Assembly: GCF_964204645.1 (NCBI RefSeq)
Contig: NC_134026.1
Location: 3,472,001-3,536,000 of the forward strand
Length of the DNA: 64,000 bases
Reading direction: 5' to 3'
Origin: Tubulanus polymorphus
Lineage: Eukaryota > Nemertea > Palaeonemertea > Tubulaniformes > Tubulanidae
Below, one piece after another: positions 38,514 through 52,900 of the stretch (the stretch's first letter is position 1; each line of letters opens with the position of its first letter). The translations under genes and the position numbers were made by a program. Under the pieces are notes generated by a model that was given only the letters and a program-made list of their open reading frames with translations, did no database searches and was not told the DNA's origin.

Positions 38514-39072
38514 TCAGTTTCAAATACTACATATACATATTACATACAAGCAACAAATTCAAGATATACGCTTATCTGCAACTGACACAATAGTGGTAAT
38601 ACCGGTCTGGAAAATATTTACAGAAACAAAATAAGTTAATTCTTGCCACAAAATGTTAGCCTTCAGATAAAACAGAACATACATTGAGTCTAATGTAGAG
38701 AACTCCTACTTATCAAGTCACATAGTTTTCTCTTAGGAACAATAACAACTTTCTATAAACCCATCCATTTATAAGTGCCGAACTATACAATCGCAATGGC
38801 CCCAATAACAAATATTCCCGCTCATAGTTATATGTGAACTCCATTAAATACAAAGACAGTTGAAATTACGGTTTAGGTAGAACTTATTAAGAATCATTGT
38901 GTGAATAATGCTGCTAGCTCCAGTAATAACACAATAATCACCAACTTATACGATCAATAAAACTTGACCAATTTTACGAAACACTAAGCGTGCTCGGAAG
39001 GAACTGAGACTGAAAGGTCACCATTCAGAATATGACACTGGGTACGCGGATGATATACCGAGAACGATCAGT

Positions 39073-42000
39073 TCATTTATATCCAGGAGGGGGTTGTGGT
39101 ATCTGCTGAGACGTAAATCCGAGTCCGATCCCGCGATGCGTATGCGTTGTCATTCGCGCGAATTCGTAATCCTGATCGAGTCTCTGAAACAGTTCTTGCT
39201 GTTTCTTTTTCTGTTCTTCGCTCATTTTCGACGAGTCGGTACTCGCGTGTTCTACAGAAGCGCCGCCGCTCGTTTCACCTTTTATACCCATCAGTTTACG
39301 GAACTTTGCGGAAACTTTACCGTCCTGGTCCTGTGAGAATACCGTGCCCGACCATTGGTCCTTATTCTCCTATAACAATAGAAAACGAAGTAAATTTCGG
39401 TTACAAATAGATACCATAAACATTTTAATCAAATAATTCATAATATCGGTAATACCAATTCAGGGTACCACTTTTGACTTGCTTTTTCCCTGACATGAAC
39501 ATTGTTTTCCCGGACGGACTCGGGTAATAATATTAACACAGTCAAATACATAATAGATGGAAACCGTTTGATTTTTTGCGCCATCTAGCCATCTCAACAA
39601 ATTTCCCTGACTTTCAGCTATTTTACAAAATTCCCTGATTTCCAAGTAAGTGGCAACCATGCAATTTTATTACCTCCTTCTTTTCTTTAGCTTTTGACCA
39701 AAGCAACTTTCGTTTCTGAATCTGTTCGGCGTATTTCAATGGATTCACAGCGGCTGGATTATAATACTTCGGCACCGATACACCCGTTAATTCTTGTGCC
39801 TGAAACCAATTCCGAAACAATGAATAATAATTGATGTCTTGAAACGATCAACAATTCAGAAATGTGCTAAATAACCAAGTTCCAATTCAGGTTACAAAAA
39901 CACCTGAAAGGCCTATATTACCTTCTGGTGCATAGCTGCCATAGTGTGTAAGAAAGCTAACTGCGGAGTAGCCTGCGCGTTATCTGTTGTAAGCGGTTTA
40001 CCGCCGGTCGCAGCCAGCAGTGGGTTCTCGTATAAAGGTAGATTACTAGGCTTTTCACCGGGGATCACTGAAATTATATAGAATCACTACGTCAGAAAAT
40101 CTGTTAAGATATATCCGGAAATTCATTTTTCTAAAAACTAAAACCAAACAAAGGGAACACGGAAACAAAAGCGAAAAAAACGTCTCTAGCGTTATGAGAG
40201 ACAACATTTCTGAGATCAAACATGTTTCTCTGTCTACGTGCGTCATGTGCAATAGGCTTTAATACCGAGGACACCAAACACTACTAGACTCAAGACTTAA
40301 GATTTCAATTCTTACGCACCAGGAACTTCCTTTTTCTCAACCTCGTCAAGCTTAGGTAGGATGCCTTTCTCGATGTCTTTCTGCGCCTTCAGAAAGTTGG
40401 CTCTCAGTTGATCTTTGAACGTCATTTTCTTGTTGGTCGGACTCGGCGATCTCTCCGATACACGCCGATGACGCGGCGAAGCGCTTCTACTTCTGTGTCT
40501 GCTTAAAGTACACGAAAACATGAAAGTACCGTACCGGTAACAGGTCAAGTAGAATCAACTGATTTTATAAACCGATTGCCACGCGTATACGTACCTTCGT
40601 TTTGGACTACCACGTCTCCTACGGTCTCTACTACGACTACGACGATTACGACTGTGACTTCTACGACGTCGACGTCGGTCGCGACTGCTTCGTCGTTTGC
40701 GATCTCGACTGCCTCCGCGACGACGACGACTCTTCCGATCGCGACTGCTGCGTCGCCGCCGGTGACGGTCGCGACTACGCGATCTCTTACGTTTACCGCG
40801 ACTACGACTGCGTTTACGACGTTCGTCACGAACTCGACTATGACTAGGTCGCGATTTCTCTTTCCGACTCACCGATTTACTCGGCTCTTCGACCTCGGCC
40901 GCAACCTCCTCAGTCGTCGGTGACTTAACTGGACTTTTCGACTTTGACTTTTTCGATTTTGGTTTTTTCTCGTCTTCCGATTCGCTATCGCTCGAATCAC
41001 TGCTGCTACTGCTACCGCTACTATCCGATGAACTGTCATCGCTGCCACTACTCGAACTCCCTGCTGTTGACTTCTTTTTCGCTTTGGCTGGAATCTTCGG
41101 AGAAGAATCGTCCTCCTTACGTTCTGCAGTTGATTCGTCCGGCTTGATTTCCATCTGCAATTGATATTAATTCTGACAGATTTCAAAAATTGACTTTTTC
41201 TCAAAAATGAAGGAGTTTCGAAGGGATTTCTGGCATTTTGCTCAATTTCAAGGAGTTTCAAGCACCTCTAAAGCATTTTCTGGGGGAGTTTCTAACTAGG
41301 AATCATGGAGCGGTAGGGACTCAAATTCACACGATTTAGCTTATCAATCTTGTAATAGAATATGATGTACTGAGGAATCATTTAAAAACCGTGACAAACC
41401 TCTTTTTTGTTAGGTGTTACTTCAATCTCTGAATTTTTCGCTGGACCGTCGCTTTCCGCTGCATTTGCCGATTCAACCTGTGAAAATAAAGATACCTTAG
41501 GTTAACTACTGTAACATTATAAGCTTTTAATCGCGGACATTCGTGATAAAATATTAGCAAATCAATAAAGAAATAACCTAACCAAGAAAACCCCGAGTTA
41601 CGCTATTAAACATTTATTCAATCACACCGTTCTTTCCAACTATTTTTAAATTAACACTTGTGCTTTTTTTCTATTTAAAAGTAGTCACGTACGTTTTTGT
41701 TTTCCACATACAAACCGTTCGAAAGTTGTTATGCCCGATCGACTGTGACCTACCTATCGCTTTCAAGAGGTCAAATGCGGCTTGTTTCTCATCAGAGTAC
41801 CATGGGGTGCATTCGCATTGATGCTAGTGGCATATTTATATAAATAACACGTGTTATTATCGGAGCATGAACTAGTCTCATTTTATATAAGAGTGAACTC
41901 GAAAGAAATGGCAATTTTTCTGTTTTTTTTTGCTGTTGTCTGAATGAATCGGGACCACGGGAATAATACGTAAGGAAGGTATTTTCGCTGCAATTCTCTC

Positions 42001-42845
42001 TCAGACACGGAGCAAGAAATGGAAGAAAATAAAGTAAATTTCGATGCTCTCCAAGCATTTTTTCTGTAGAATCTAAATTTTAAATCAAGGCCAGTCTAGG
42101 GAAACCTATTTTTGATTTTTGTTTGTTATGGCTATACCCGACTATACATTTCCTTGTTTACCTGATTCACTGGTTCAGCTGATTTAACATCAACCACAGC
42201 CGGGGCTGGTACTGGTTCAGCCATTCCGATTAATTCAGCGAATGAATTCCATTCAGCTTGTAATTCTTCGGTTGTTCTCGACGAAGAATCAACCGGTACC
42301 GAAGCCTAAAATAACAAACTTTCATTATCATTCAAATGGTAATTGTAGTTTTTCCAGAATTTTTATTGAGTTGTTTTTTTTTTTTTCATTTTTCAGTAAA
42401 TATACGTTTATCATCATTCCTTTATCGTTTCCTTTGTAGCTGAGCCTCACGAAACCATCGGATCTGATACCTACGATATTATTCAAAATTATTCGGCATT
42501 TGTTTCATATTATTGAAAAAGACTTAAAATAGATTATTCATTATTGTTCCAGTTAATTCTTAGGCAATAGAATTAAGTTTTTAATTATAGAACTTTAATC
42601 AATTAAACATTTACGTGCAATAAAGCGAAAGTATGATGAATGCTTACCTCGGGAAGGGCATCAACAACTGTGCCATTTGACGTTTCGCTGTAATCTGCTT
42701 GTCGATGTTGTTTCGGTTTCTGATCGACACCCGCCATTTTGTCAATTTCGGTCAGAGTCGTCGATTTTGTCGGCGTATTTTCGACGGATTCTTCCACCGT
42801 ATTCTCGTCGCTTTCATCGTTACCGTAGTTCACCAACGACGCCAT
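39073..42845 (-). CDS. RSRC2: RSRC2-like arginine/serine-rich coiled-coil protein (576 aa)
   Basis: Nuclear SR-related protein linked to pre-mRNA splicing (family knowledge). Eight exons read on the minus strand: 42845-42648, 42305-42162, 41477-41400, 41154-40595, 40501-40320, 40067-39922, 39799-39674, 39369-39073. All phases agree. Residues 1-140 are acidic and low complexity. Exon 4 holds a Ser/Asp run, then the RS region rich in RSRSRDR and RRRR words. It is followed by MTFKDQLRANFLKAQKDIEK and the conserved VPKYYNPAAVNPLKYAEQ block with a lysine-rich coiled coil. The C-terminus (W-S-G-T-V-F, KFRKLMGIKG, THTHRGIGLGFTSQ) is the SMAP-type domain diagnostic of RSRC2. The start at 42845 is the first ATG of an acidic frame. 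It is head-to-head with the LAP gene, 1.08 kb apart. At exon 5 I chose donor CCTG|GTGCGT over GTAAGA because only it keeps the frame. Confidence 0.88.
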
Positions 42846-43920
42846 TAAACTACCGCTAAAATATCAAACCCACCTCGCTATATTAGATGCGTTCGAAGCG
42901 CTCTAAATCGCCGTAAATTAACGCGATTAAGAGAGATTAAGCGCTATCTACGTCACAACTACCGTTCGGTTGAGTCTAAACGTAATGAACCAGGGTGCAA
43001 CACCCAAATATAATACAATATAATTTTATTGAGACAAATAGTTAAATGCAATAAGCCTAAAGATAAGATACAGTACCGCTGGTGAAAAGAGGAAAAGACT
43101 CATTCGAAATTGGGTAATCGTGGATCAATTTAACCTATATCAATCCTGGACACAGGACAAAAATCAGAAATTTATGAAAATAAAGTTGAATTGCATAGGT
43201 AGCTACTTAGTGCTGCCATCTACACTTGAGCTCTTCCGGGTTCCGTCGCTTTGTAATATGAATAAAATCCACTTCAAATGATGTTTTCACCGCTGCGTGA
43301 TCGAATAATAAGGTTAATTTGTTGTTTGATTTTAAACTCAGAGTCCAAATTTGCCCGAGTATAAGAAAACTGTGGGTACATATATAGCTACATACTAAAA
43401 CTGCATGTTTTAAATTAGCGAATCTGAAGAGGATAGTCTGTGTAAGAATTGCTTGTCAATGTGTATCGCCTTATTACTAATTCACTAATCACCACAAACA
43501 GGGCGTGAATGAAATAAGGAATTTCTTATTATTGATATTTAGAAAAAAAACACCATAGTCATATCATTATTGTTATTAAAACCTTTAAAATTTTGGTTTT
43601 GAATTAAAGGTTTCCTCCTTTCATACCACAAAGATAATCTCTGACAGACTCTGATTGATTGAATAGAGGATTAAATTTTTAAAAGAAACTGCAATTTCAT
43701 AATTTATCATGTATTGACGGAGCACACAGCCTACTTTTGATGATTAGTATCACTTTTCAGTGTCAGGGTTTCTAATTAAAACTCTTTATTACTTATGCTG
43801 CGTTGCTGGTGAATATGATAATTATAGCAGCTTAAAACACCTACTGATTTTGAAACTTAATGCTAGGCGTTATATCAGATTTGGAATATTAATGCTTTAA
43901 AGGATCTCGTATTTTTGCAG
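42846..43920. promoter_or_regulatory. Divergent intergenic region between RSRC2 and the LAP gene
   Basis: About 1.1 kb between two head-to-head genes. The 120 bp next to RSRC2 is CpG-richer than the rest and probably holds its promoter and 5' leader. The LAP start exon is entered through an acceptor (TATTTTTGCAG at 43920), so a non-coding first exon of LAP must lie upstream, perhaps here. No TATA box is evident. Confidence 0.45.
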
Positions 43921-43922
43921 TG

Positions 43923-46900
43923 ATGTCTAAATTCTGCGCCTGCTTCCGGCAGCCGGTTCAAGAACTGCACGTGTTAGATTTCCGTCACTGTAGCTTAGCG
44001 ACCGTCCCGAGTGAAGTGTTCTCGTGGGAACGAACGCTCGAAGAACTTTACGTTGACGCTAACGAAATAAGAGATTTACCTCGTGTATGTATCACGCACT
44101 AATTCACAGCACGTTCTCTGAGATGAACTGTTTTTAATCATTCTTGTTCATTTCAGGAACTTTTTCACTGTCACGGTATCAGAAAATTCAGCGTTAGCGA
44201 CAATGATCTACAGACTATACCACCCGCTATAGCCAGCTTAATAAACCTTGAAGAATTGGACATCAGTAAAAATGGTAAATTCATTTGAGAAGAATTCCTC
44301 CTAATTTCCTGTTTAATTAATGATTAGTTCTCAATACAATGTTTTGTGTGACCCTATCCGTGCCGAATGATTAAGTCATGATTTGAAAATTCTTAGAATA
44401 TTCCACTCTAGTGCGTTGTATAATAGGTATACTGCTTAAGTGCATCTATATCAGCAGTGTGGTTTATCGATTGTTTCCAAATTTTTTACGATGTTCAACA
44501 GCTGTGTGAGCCATCTTTCAATGAAATTCAATACTAATTACATCAATACACCGCAATGTGGCGTAATAGCGAAGTCCATCACTGATTTTATGCACTGCAC
44601 TGAAATGGTAAAAGAAGAAAATTTTGTCTGATGTTTTTTTCAATTCAGGGATAGTAGAGTTACCCGAAAATATTAAGGGATGCAAACGTCTGTCTATTGT
44701 GGAAGCTAGTGTGAACCCATTAGGAAGGTAATTTTAATAAATCATTTCTTTTCATATGAAAATGCGAACGTTCTAGTTTGTCGATACTGATTGTAAACTT
44801 ATTAGTATTGGTAGATGAAGATTTGAATATCGATTGATTTATTGTAGGTTACCTGATGGCTTTACTCAGCTGTTGAATCTTACACAACTATTCCTCAATG
44901 ATACATTCCTCGACTATCTACCTGGAAATTTCGGAAGGTAGCAAATTTAGCCATTAGATAAGATTTCATTTCGAAGGCCAAATTTCATCGAAGATTTCCT
45001 TCTACTATTTCAGACTTTCGAAATTGAAGATTTTAGAAGTTCGAGAAAATCATCTGAAAACGTTGCCTAAATCTATGTGCAGATTGATAGAACTTGAACG
45101 TCTGGACATCGGCCAAAATGACTTGACAGAATTGGTACAAAAAACTGAAAATTAGCAACAAATCAATCATCAATATCTATATGCTTTATCAAAGTGTTGA
45201 ACATTGCTATGTTTTCTAGCCTGAAGTAATTGGAAGTTTGCCCGGTTTATTGGAATTGTGGTGTGACTGCAATCAGATAACTGCTCTGCCTGCTGTAAGT
45301 TGATTCATCTTAATTGCACAAATAGAAATGACCAGTCAATTTCTAGACAAAAAATGGATATTTTTTGGTTGATAGTATGACTTGTGATAGCATGTAGTGA
45401 AGCCATGCTATTTGGCATGTGCCCTGAATCATCTATGTAAGGTCTGGCATGTATTTTGATATACTTAATCAGTGTTGTTATATAAACTGTACTTAAATAA
45501 TGTCATTGAAGGCTATTGGTAATCTCAAACAATTGATGTATATCGACGCATCAAAGAATCGAATTGACACGTTGCCACCAGAGATTGAAGGATGTGTTTC
45601 CCTATCTGATCTGCACTTATCTACAAATTGTCTAAAGCATATGCCAGAAACTATTGGTAAGTCCTCGTGTTACTTCTTTATTTTCTCAGTAATTATGATG
45701 ATATCATTTTTTCTAGATGTACGTCATTCTTTCGTCAACAGGTCGTCTCAGCAATTTGACTACGTTGAAAGTGGATGATAACCAACTTGTAGCATTACCT
45801 TTTTCAATTGGAGGGTAAGTTGTAGCCCTTTCATATCATTGTCACCTTGTGTTACTGACATTTTCAACAGAAAAAAAAGAAATTTCTAAATTCTGGTTTG
45901 AAAATATGACCAAATGATTATTGATTGAATATACGTGTATCTGGTAGTCTGCAATATAGAATTCTGGAATACGCTTGAAAGATATCCCGACTGTTTCATA
46001 GAATGCTGTTCTGGCAGAATAGTTATTCTGGCTGTCAGGGTTCATAGCGGTTCTTGAAAGTCCTTAAATGCTGGGAATGGGTCAATTCAAGGCCTTGAAT
46101 ATCATGGAATGGGCTCACGGCTACCAATTCTGGATTACTAACAGCCGCTGTCAGTAATCAAGAATTGGTAGAGTTAAAATGACCTATTTTAATTGTCTTT
46201 TTTCAATTAGATAGATTAAAGCTGATTTATTATTTTCAGGCTTGTATCTCTGTCAGAGTTGAATATCGGTTGTAATGAATTACAAGATCTTCCGCCGAGT
46301 ATCGGACTGTTGCGTCATCTTCGCACGTTTTACGCCGATGAAAACTTCATCGAAATTTTACCACCAGAGGTAATGAGATTGCAACTTTGAAAGTGACGTA
46401 TTAACTAAACTATTTCAAGAATAAACTCCTAAAATCAAGCTCTGACTGAATTTTGAATAATTCTATACTCAATAAAAACAATGCTTGAAACTAAATTCTG
46501 CGTAAAATGTTGCTGTAATTGTTGAAATCTAGTTGTGTACTAAAATGTAGTTGTAATTGTTATATTTCAGCTGGGTAGCTGCGGGGGTCTTACCGTTCTC
46601 AGTCTACGATGCAATAAACTACAGTACGTTCCCGATGAAATCGGTCGTATTCCGCGTCTACGCGTGCTCAATCTCAGCGACAATCAACTGCTATTTCTAC
46701 CGTTCAGTTTCACTCGGTTGAAACAATTGCAGGCGTTGTGGCTCTCGGAAAACCAGGTTTGTGAAAACTTTCAGGGTCCCTACAACTCCTTGAATCCTTG
46801 AAAACTCCTTGATTTTTGAATATATTTTTCAAGGTCCTTTAAAATCCTTTAATTTTGAGAAATATCCATAAACTCCTTGAAACTCCTTAAATTCTGGGAA

Positions 46901-49900
46901 AGTCCTATTAAAAATTTTCAACAGGTCCTTTTCAGAAGACACTGTATTCTATTATTCTTCATTGTATGACTTGTGAGTGAAAGTTGTTTCACTTTGAGAT
47001 TTAAAGCATTTATCATGTAAAACCAAAACCGCACACACAACAACTGATCAAAATTTGAGAAAAACATGGATTTTGTTTTTGAATTTTCGACTTTTTTTCC
47101 TTATATATGACCGCGAAAACCTCCTTGAATTTTGAAAATTACTCCTTGAAAATTCCTTGAAAAGTCCTTGAATTCTGGATACCAGGAATTGTAGGAACCT
47201 TGACTTTGTTTTCAAAATCGTTCAGAGATTGAATAGGCGTATTTCTTTAATTCTCTGACAATTGACTGATATTTCAGGCTCAGCCATTAATTCCTCTGCA
47301 AACAGATGTCGATCCTTTGACCGGACAACGGACATTAACGTGCTATTTGTTTCCTCAACAGCCGACACAAGATCAAAGTAAGCATTCTTCGTGTAGAGAC
47401 ACGAAACATGATTGATGTAATCGAGCCTTTTCTCTATTGCTTTATGTGAAGAATCGCGGATAGAATTTGGGAAATCACAGTTATCAATGATAATGACCAA
47501 TGCAACTTAAATCTAAAGAATTACATACGTAATGGGGGGCTTTAACTGGTAACATTAACCAGTAAGATGTGAAATTGAATATGATTTACAGGTTATCCCT
47601 ACGATGATGGGGCCAGTTTTCACGCATCAATGTGGGACGAAGAGCGAACGCGTAGACAACAAATTCAGTTTGATGCTGCTACAGATGAAAGACCTGAGGT
47701 ATTTAATAGCATTACTTCAAGGGAAAGGGCCTTAAAAGCCTGGTAACCCTTAACTGGTTTGCAGTCGCAACTTTTGAGGGTTTATTCCCTTCATTGAGCA
47801 GAATTGCTGCTACACCACTCGCCAACTACCTCTATAATTGCATATTTAAAATTTGTCTTCTCTATAATACAATTGCAGGGTAAAATTTTACTGGCAGCGA
47901 ACACTCCATATCCTAAAGCTAATCCCCGTCACAATCGTAACCTCGCTCTTCACAACCAGTCGAAATCAGACAGCAGCCAGATATCAGCAGATAACCCGAC
48001 TTACGGTGCTATAGAGGTGAGTAGTAACCAACCGTTATATTCTAATCTAATTAGGCTATGTGTATAGTTGAGTAATAATATATACTAACATGTAATGAAG
48101 TAGTTTGCTGTGAAACAGTCTAAACAGAGAATCTTATATTGTATAACATAAATTCTATTTATATGGGTACAAAAGTCATCTGGGCTATGCCATATCTTTG
48201 AGCAGTTAGATGTAGCTGCTATGGTTTTAATCCCAATGGATCTCTATTCAAGAGAATTAACAAAAGACACTAAAACTCTTAACGCTTGTCTTAACAGATT
48301 TTTTAGCAACATTTGTGTCATCTATTGATACCGAAATCTTTACGCAACCCTGCTTTGAAATACCCTATCGATCTTAGCTAGCATTTGATCAACTTTTGCT
48401 TACTTTATTGCAATAAAGACAAGCTGTGTTTATATGATCTGCATAAGATTAATAAACCAGTTGCTGTGCTTAATCTGTTCTTGTAGCGCGTGTACATTTC
48501 TGTCTAGCATGTTATTAAAATGTGTTATCCCATATAGTCCAATATTAGAATGTTTTATTTGTTGACCAGTTTAATACCCGATACAGCCCCGATATAAGGA
48601 ACGGATGTAGATTGTGTATTTGAAAAAGTGACAAAGTTTCTTTATTGCTCTGTTTTAGAGTCATAATCGGGAGAATGTAATACTTGGCGGTGGTTCTCCC
48701 ACTTCCCCTCTGCTGCAGGAGAGGCATTTCCTTATTAAGCATGATAAGGTAAATGTACATTTTCTTCAAGAGGGAGATATGCATTTACTTTTTTTTTCCA
48801 ATTTTTTTTCTACCCTAAATTTTCATTTCATTTTCATTCATTCACTCAGCATATATAACACACGCATCTTGCATCCGTATGTTCTTCGTACACAAAAACT
48901 CTGTGCTTACAAAATCACCTAACTTGAAATTGATTATGGAAATAAAGTTGATTTTCGTTTATTTCTTGTAGGAAAAACAAGTGAAAGATAAGGCAAGGAT
49001 TCAACAGCAACGAACGCTGCGAGAATCGATGGAAGAGTTAGACCAGGCAACTGGTAGTACAGAACAACTCGATGGCAAGAATAGGAAAAAAGATTCAAAA
49101 GGTACCCGGTACCGATTGGCCACTTTCACCCATGCTTAATTGGCCCCTCAATTGTAAGCTAAAACAGGTGCCATTGTACAATTTTAGGGAAAAGTAAAGA
49201 AAAGTCTAAAACTCAGTCCAAAGAAGAGCAGAACGGTTTCAAATCAGCCGGGAGGGATGATCGCAAAGTTAGGTCGCAAGGGATGAATAGCAGTTTGCCG
49301 GTGACTGCGTTATCTCCTATAAACACGGATCATAATCACAGCATTTCGGATTTCCGACAAGTCCAGCCAAATTCTCGAAACGTATTTCAGCCTCGACCGG
49401 GACAGTTAATCAGAGACTCGCATTCTGACTACGCTCTGCAGAATATACCAAAATATCCTCAGATGTCGTCGCCGTATAATTATCCTCCTTCGAACGCTTC
49501 GTCCTCGAAGCCTTCGTCCTCGCGATCGCAGCAAATGAGTCATCATCGTAACTATCACGTCGCGCGTCCGCATCACCACCATCATCATCATATGAATCAC
49601 CATCGTTCGAATCGTAGCAGACGATTCAGAGACTACGACAGCGATACCGGGTATCGCAGCGATTCGGCCGGGTATCGTAGCGATTCAGCCGGGTATCACA
49701 TACAGAAACAAATGCACCGGCCGCAAAGACGTCGAAGCGACTGCGAACCGGCCGGATACTCGAGCGACTGGGACGGATCCGTCTGCCTAATGAGGTCGCC
49801 GCATTCGTCAAAATCGACGTCGAATCGCGCGAGCGGTTACTCGAGCGACACGGGTCACATGCGCGCGAAATACGTCAACAATAACGATCGCGTCGCTTCG

Positions 49901-52900
49901 TTCGAGAATCTCAAAAATAGACGAGCGCAGAGCGGCGAACAAGCGTCGTCGAAAAATTCTTTTGCTAATAATTTGCTCAGCGATCAGTTATACGACGCGA
50001 ATAGAGTACAAGCGGGCGTCGCGCAGATCGTGCCTCCGTTACCACCGCGATCTCCGAATTCGAAATCGTTAACGAATATCGCGGATACCGGCGCAACGGA
50101 TCATGCCGCGCAGTTGAGGAGAAACAGCGATTTCGGCGTTACCAGAAATTATCCGGGTCACAACGCAACTGGAAAACCTAGTCCGTTACAGCACCAGCGA
50201 TTGATGGTAAGTTACGGTACTTTAAAATCTAAGGTATTATTCTTATACTTTAAAGGGTTTTTTCTCGGCTATTGATCTGATTAGTGAACAACACTGATAT
50301 TTCCAATCCGTTGCTACAGTTCACTATGTTAAAGCAAAAATAGATGTTATAGCTATGAAATATCTGGACCGAGTTTCATGGTTCTAATTTCATCTCACAA
50401 TTGTGGAACCAGGGGCTGCCCTATGGGTGGGGCCTATTATTCTATGGATCACGCCTCTTGTCTCACAGTTTTATTATTTGGATCTCTACTGAATTTTCTC
50501 AAATGTTCTATGGGCTTAGGACTACAACAATATTGGCCCCTTGTTTGTATCAACCCAGCAGTTGCTCTACTGGGTGGCATCCGTGTCTTTATGAATCGCC
50601 ACTAATTCTTATCAGATCATTACTAAATTTGGTATGGATATTCTATAGTTCAGTTGCTACTTATTTACATAGCTGTGCTTGGATTTCATCTTCAAAGGGT
50701 ATCGTTAGAGATAATCCATCAGATAAATGAAGGATAATGAAGTTAGCTGACTATAGTGGAGCTCAGCTGGCAGGCTGCTCGTTTATTCTAAGATTTGGAT
50801 TTGTATTGGTTTATTTTTTCAGGATCTGAGCAATGTTTCATCACCGACGCCGAGCGAAGACGAAGTGTTTCGAACGGGCGGAACACCGAATTCCGTCAAC
50901 CACCGTCAGCCGTCAGAATCTCCCGATCGCGAACTGTCGCGTTATATGAGTCGACAAGATAGTCCGTCGATGGCGATGATTCCCGAACATCGTTTACCGG
51001 TCGAGATACCGCAACGGAAACAAAACACGAACAATCTGAACGTCGCCGGGGTGAACGACGCGATCAAATCACCGACTCACTACGAGGAAATATCGGCGTA
51101 CAAAAATAACAACGATTTACCGACGTCTCAGGTATCGAGTTCTGACAGCGGTTATCACGGAAACGGGTTAGCGGAGAGAATGCAGGAATTACGCATGGGA
51201 GGTAAATTGATTGCATTGTATTTGATTTCTATGAGCGTAGAGAAGTACGATGCGAAATCTAATGTATGATCTGTTATGTTAGACATCGAACATCTGTTGT
51301 CCCTTCCCGGCTAGATTAAATGTCATTTGGTTGGGACTAAAGAGGTTTCAATGTAGTGTCATAATCAACAGTATGATTTTACATGTATTTGATGTAGACC
51401 AATTTATAACCAATAAAAATTTTCATTGAAAGTGCCAGCCCCTGGCCTTTAACTTGGCTAACCTCACTCATTGAAGTCCAACAGGCTTTTAGTTTTTGTT
51501 GTTTAAAATGCAGGTTCCCCAATGGTTCCGCCGCCGTCTCGCACACCACCATCGCCGCCGCAACAGTACCGTCCAATGCCACCAGGGGGCACAACACCAT
51601 CATATCGCGACTCTCCGACATCGGCTAATTATTCTCGAGAAGGAACTCCCTCGCGTGCTGTAGAATCGAGAAGTGATGGAGCTCAAAATTTGTCCAAACG
51701 AAATAAAGATTTCGGCAATTGGCAAAAAGTAAGTTTTTTCCTTATCTGTATTTATTTTGGCTCATCCACTAATGATATAATGAAATAAATGATCTCTTTT
51801 TTCATTTCAGATGGCTGTTAATATAGTTAAGAACCCCGGTTTAGGGTTTAGTATCGCTGGTGGGGTCGGCTCTTCCAGAAATCCATTCCGACCAACAGAT
51901 GACGTAAGTTTGAAATGTTTTGTTGTTTGTCATGTAGGCCTAAAACATAGAACAGACAAGTTACTTTATACTGATTTTCAAGTGACTGCCAAGCGATTAG
52001 CTAGGTAGTACCATTGACTCTAAAACCAAGTCAATGGTACATAGGCCTACAATGTATGTAGTTGTGCGCAGATAGACATCTCAAATTCATACAATATGCT
52101 TAGAACGGAGAACGAAATTACAGATGTCGATCATCTTCTTTGAACTTTCAATGTAGACAAGTTGGCTGTAGACCATGTGGGTTTGACATGGCATTGTCCA
52201 TTTACACTGAAGTTGACTTGCTATTTGGCCCGGCAGATTCACACGCAACGCTCGCACTCATCGTTTGTGTAAATTCATAATACTTAGAGAAAGTGTTCTA
52301 TTTGTTGGACTACAAAAATGAAAATCATATGGTATTAATCACGTTTAAGAATGCATTCATACGAATTTCTCATTCTTATCAAATACGCGTAAGTCAGACC
52401 AAAAATGACGGTCTCAAATGATCCGACTTATGCATTCTCTACTATCGTTCCTTCCAGTGAGGGTGCATTCCATTGAAATATTTTTAACTCATATACATTA
52501 GTCCATTCCATAAAATTGTTTTGATTTTTCTATTAACTAGTAATTTATGTTGCGAATAATTATTACACTTGTCAATAACTACAGAATGGAACCAGGTGTT
52601 ACTTACCATTCATTTCAAGTGCCTTGTATTAAAACGTTTCTGCAATTTATTGACGATCATGAATTAATCGATAGCGAGAGTGCGCAGTATTATTGAAGAC
52701 AATATTATCTTTAATACAGGGCCTAGAATATCTTAAAGAACTTATGAAATAATACATGATAAATGATACAATGAATTACTTGATATATTTGCCGTTAGTT
52801 TGTTTCATATTTCTATGTGAAATTCCGCTCTATTAGATACGTATAGCTCAGAAATGACAAGTGAGTGAATTCGACCTAATGCATTCTGATGAGAACATCT

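Noticed and set aside
40576-40923. Plus-strand open frames opposite the RS-domain exon
   Set aside because: They are antisense shadows of the CG-rich RS/RD codons of RSRC2.
49406-49811. Minus-strand frames opposite LAP exon 16
   Set aside because: Shadows of a coding exon whose frame, splice borders and motifs are well supported on the plus strand.
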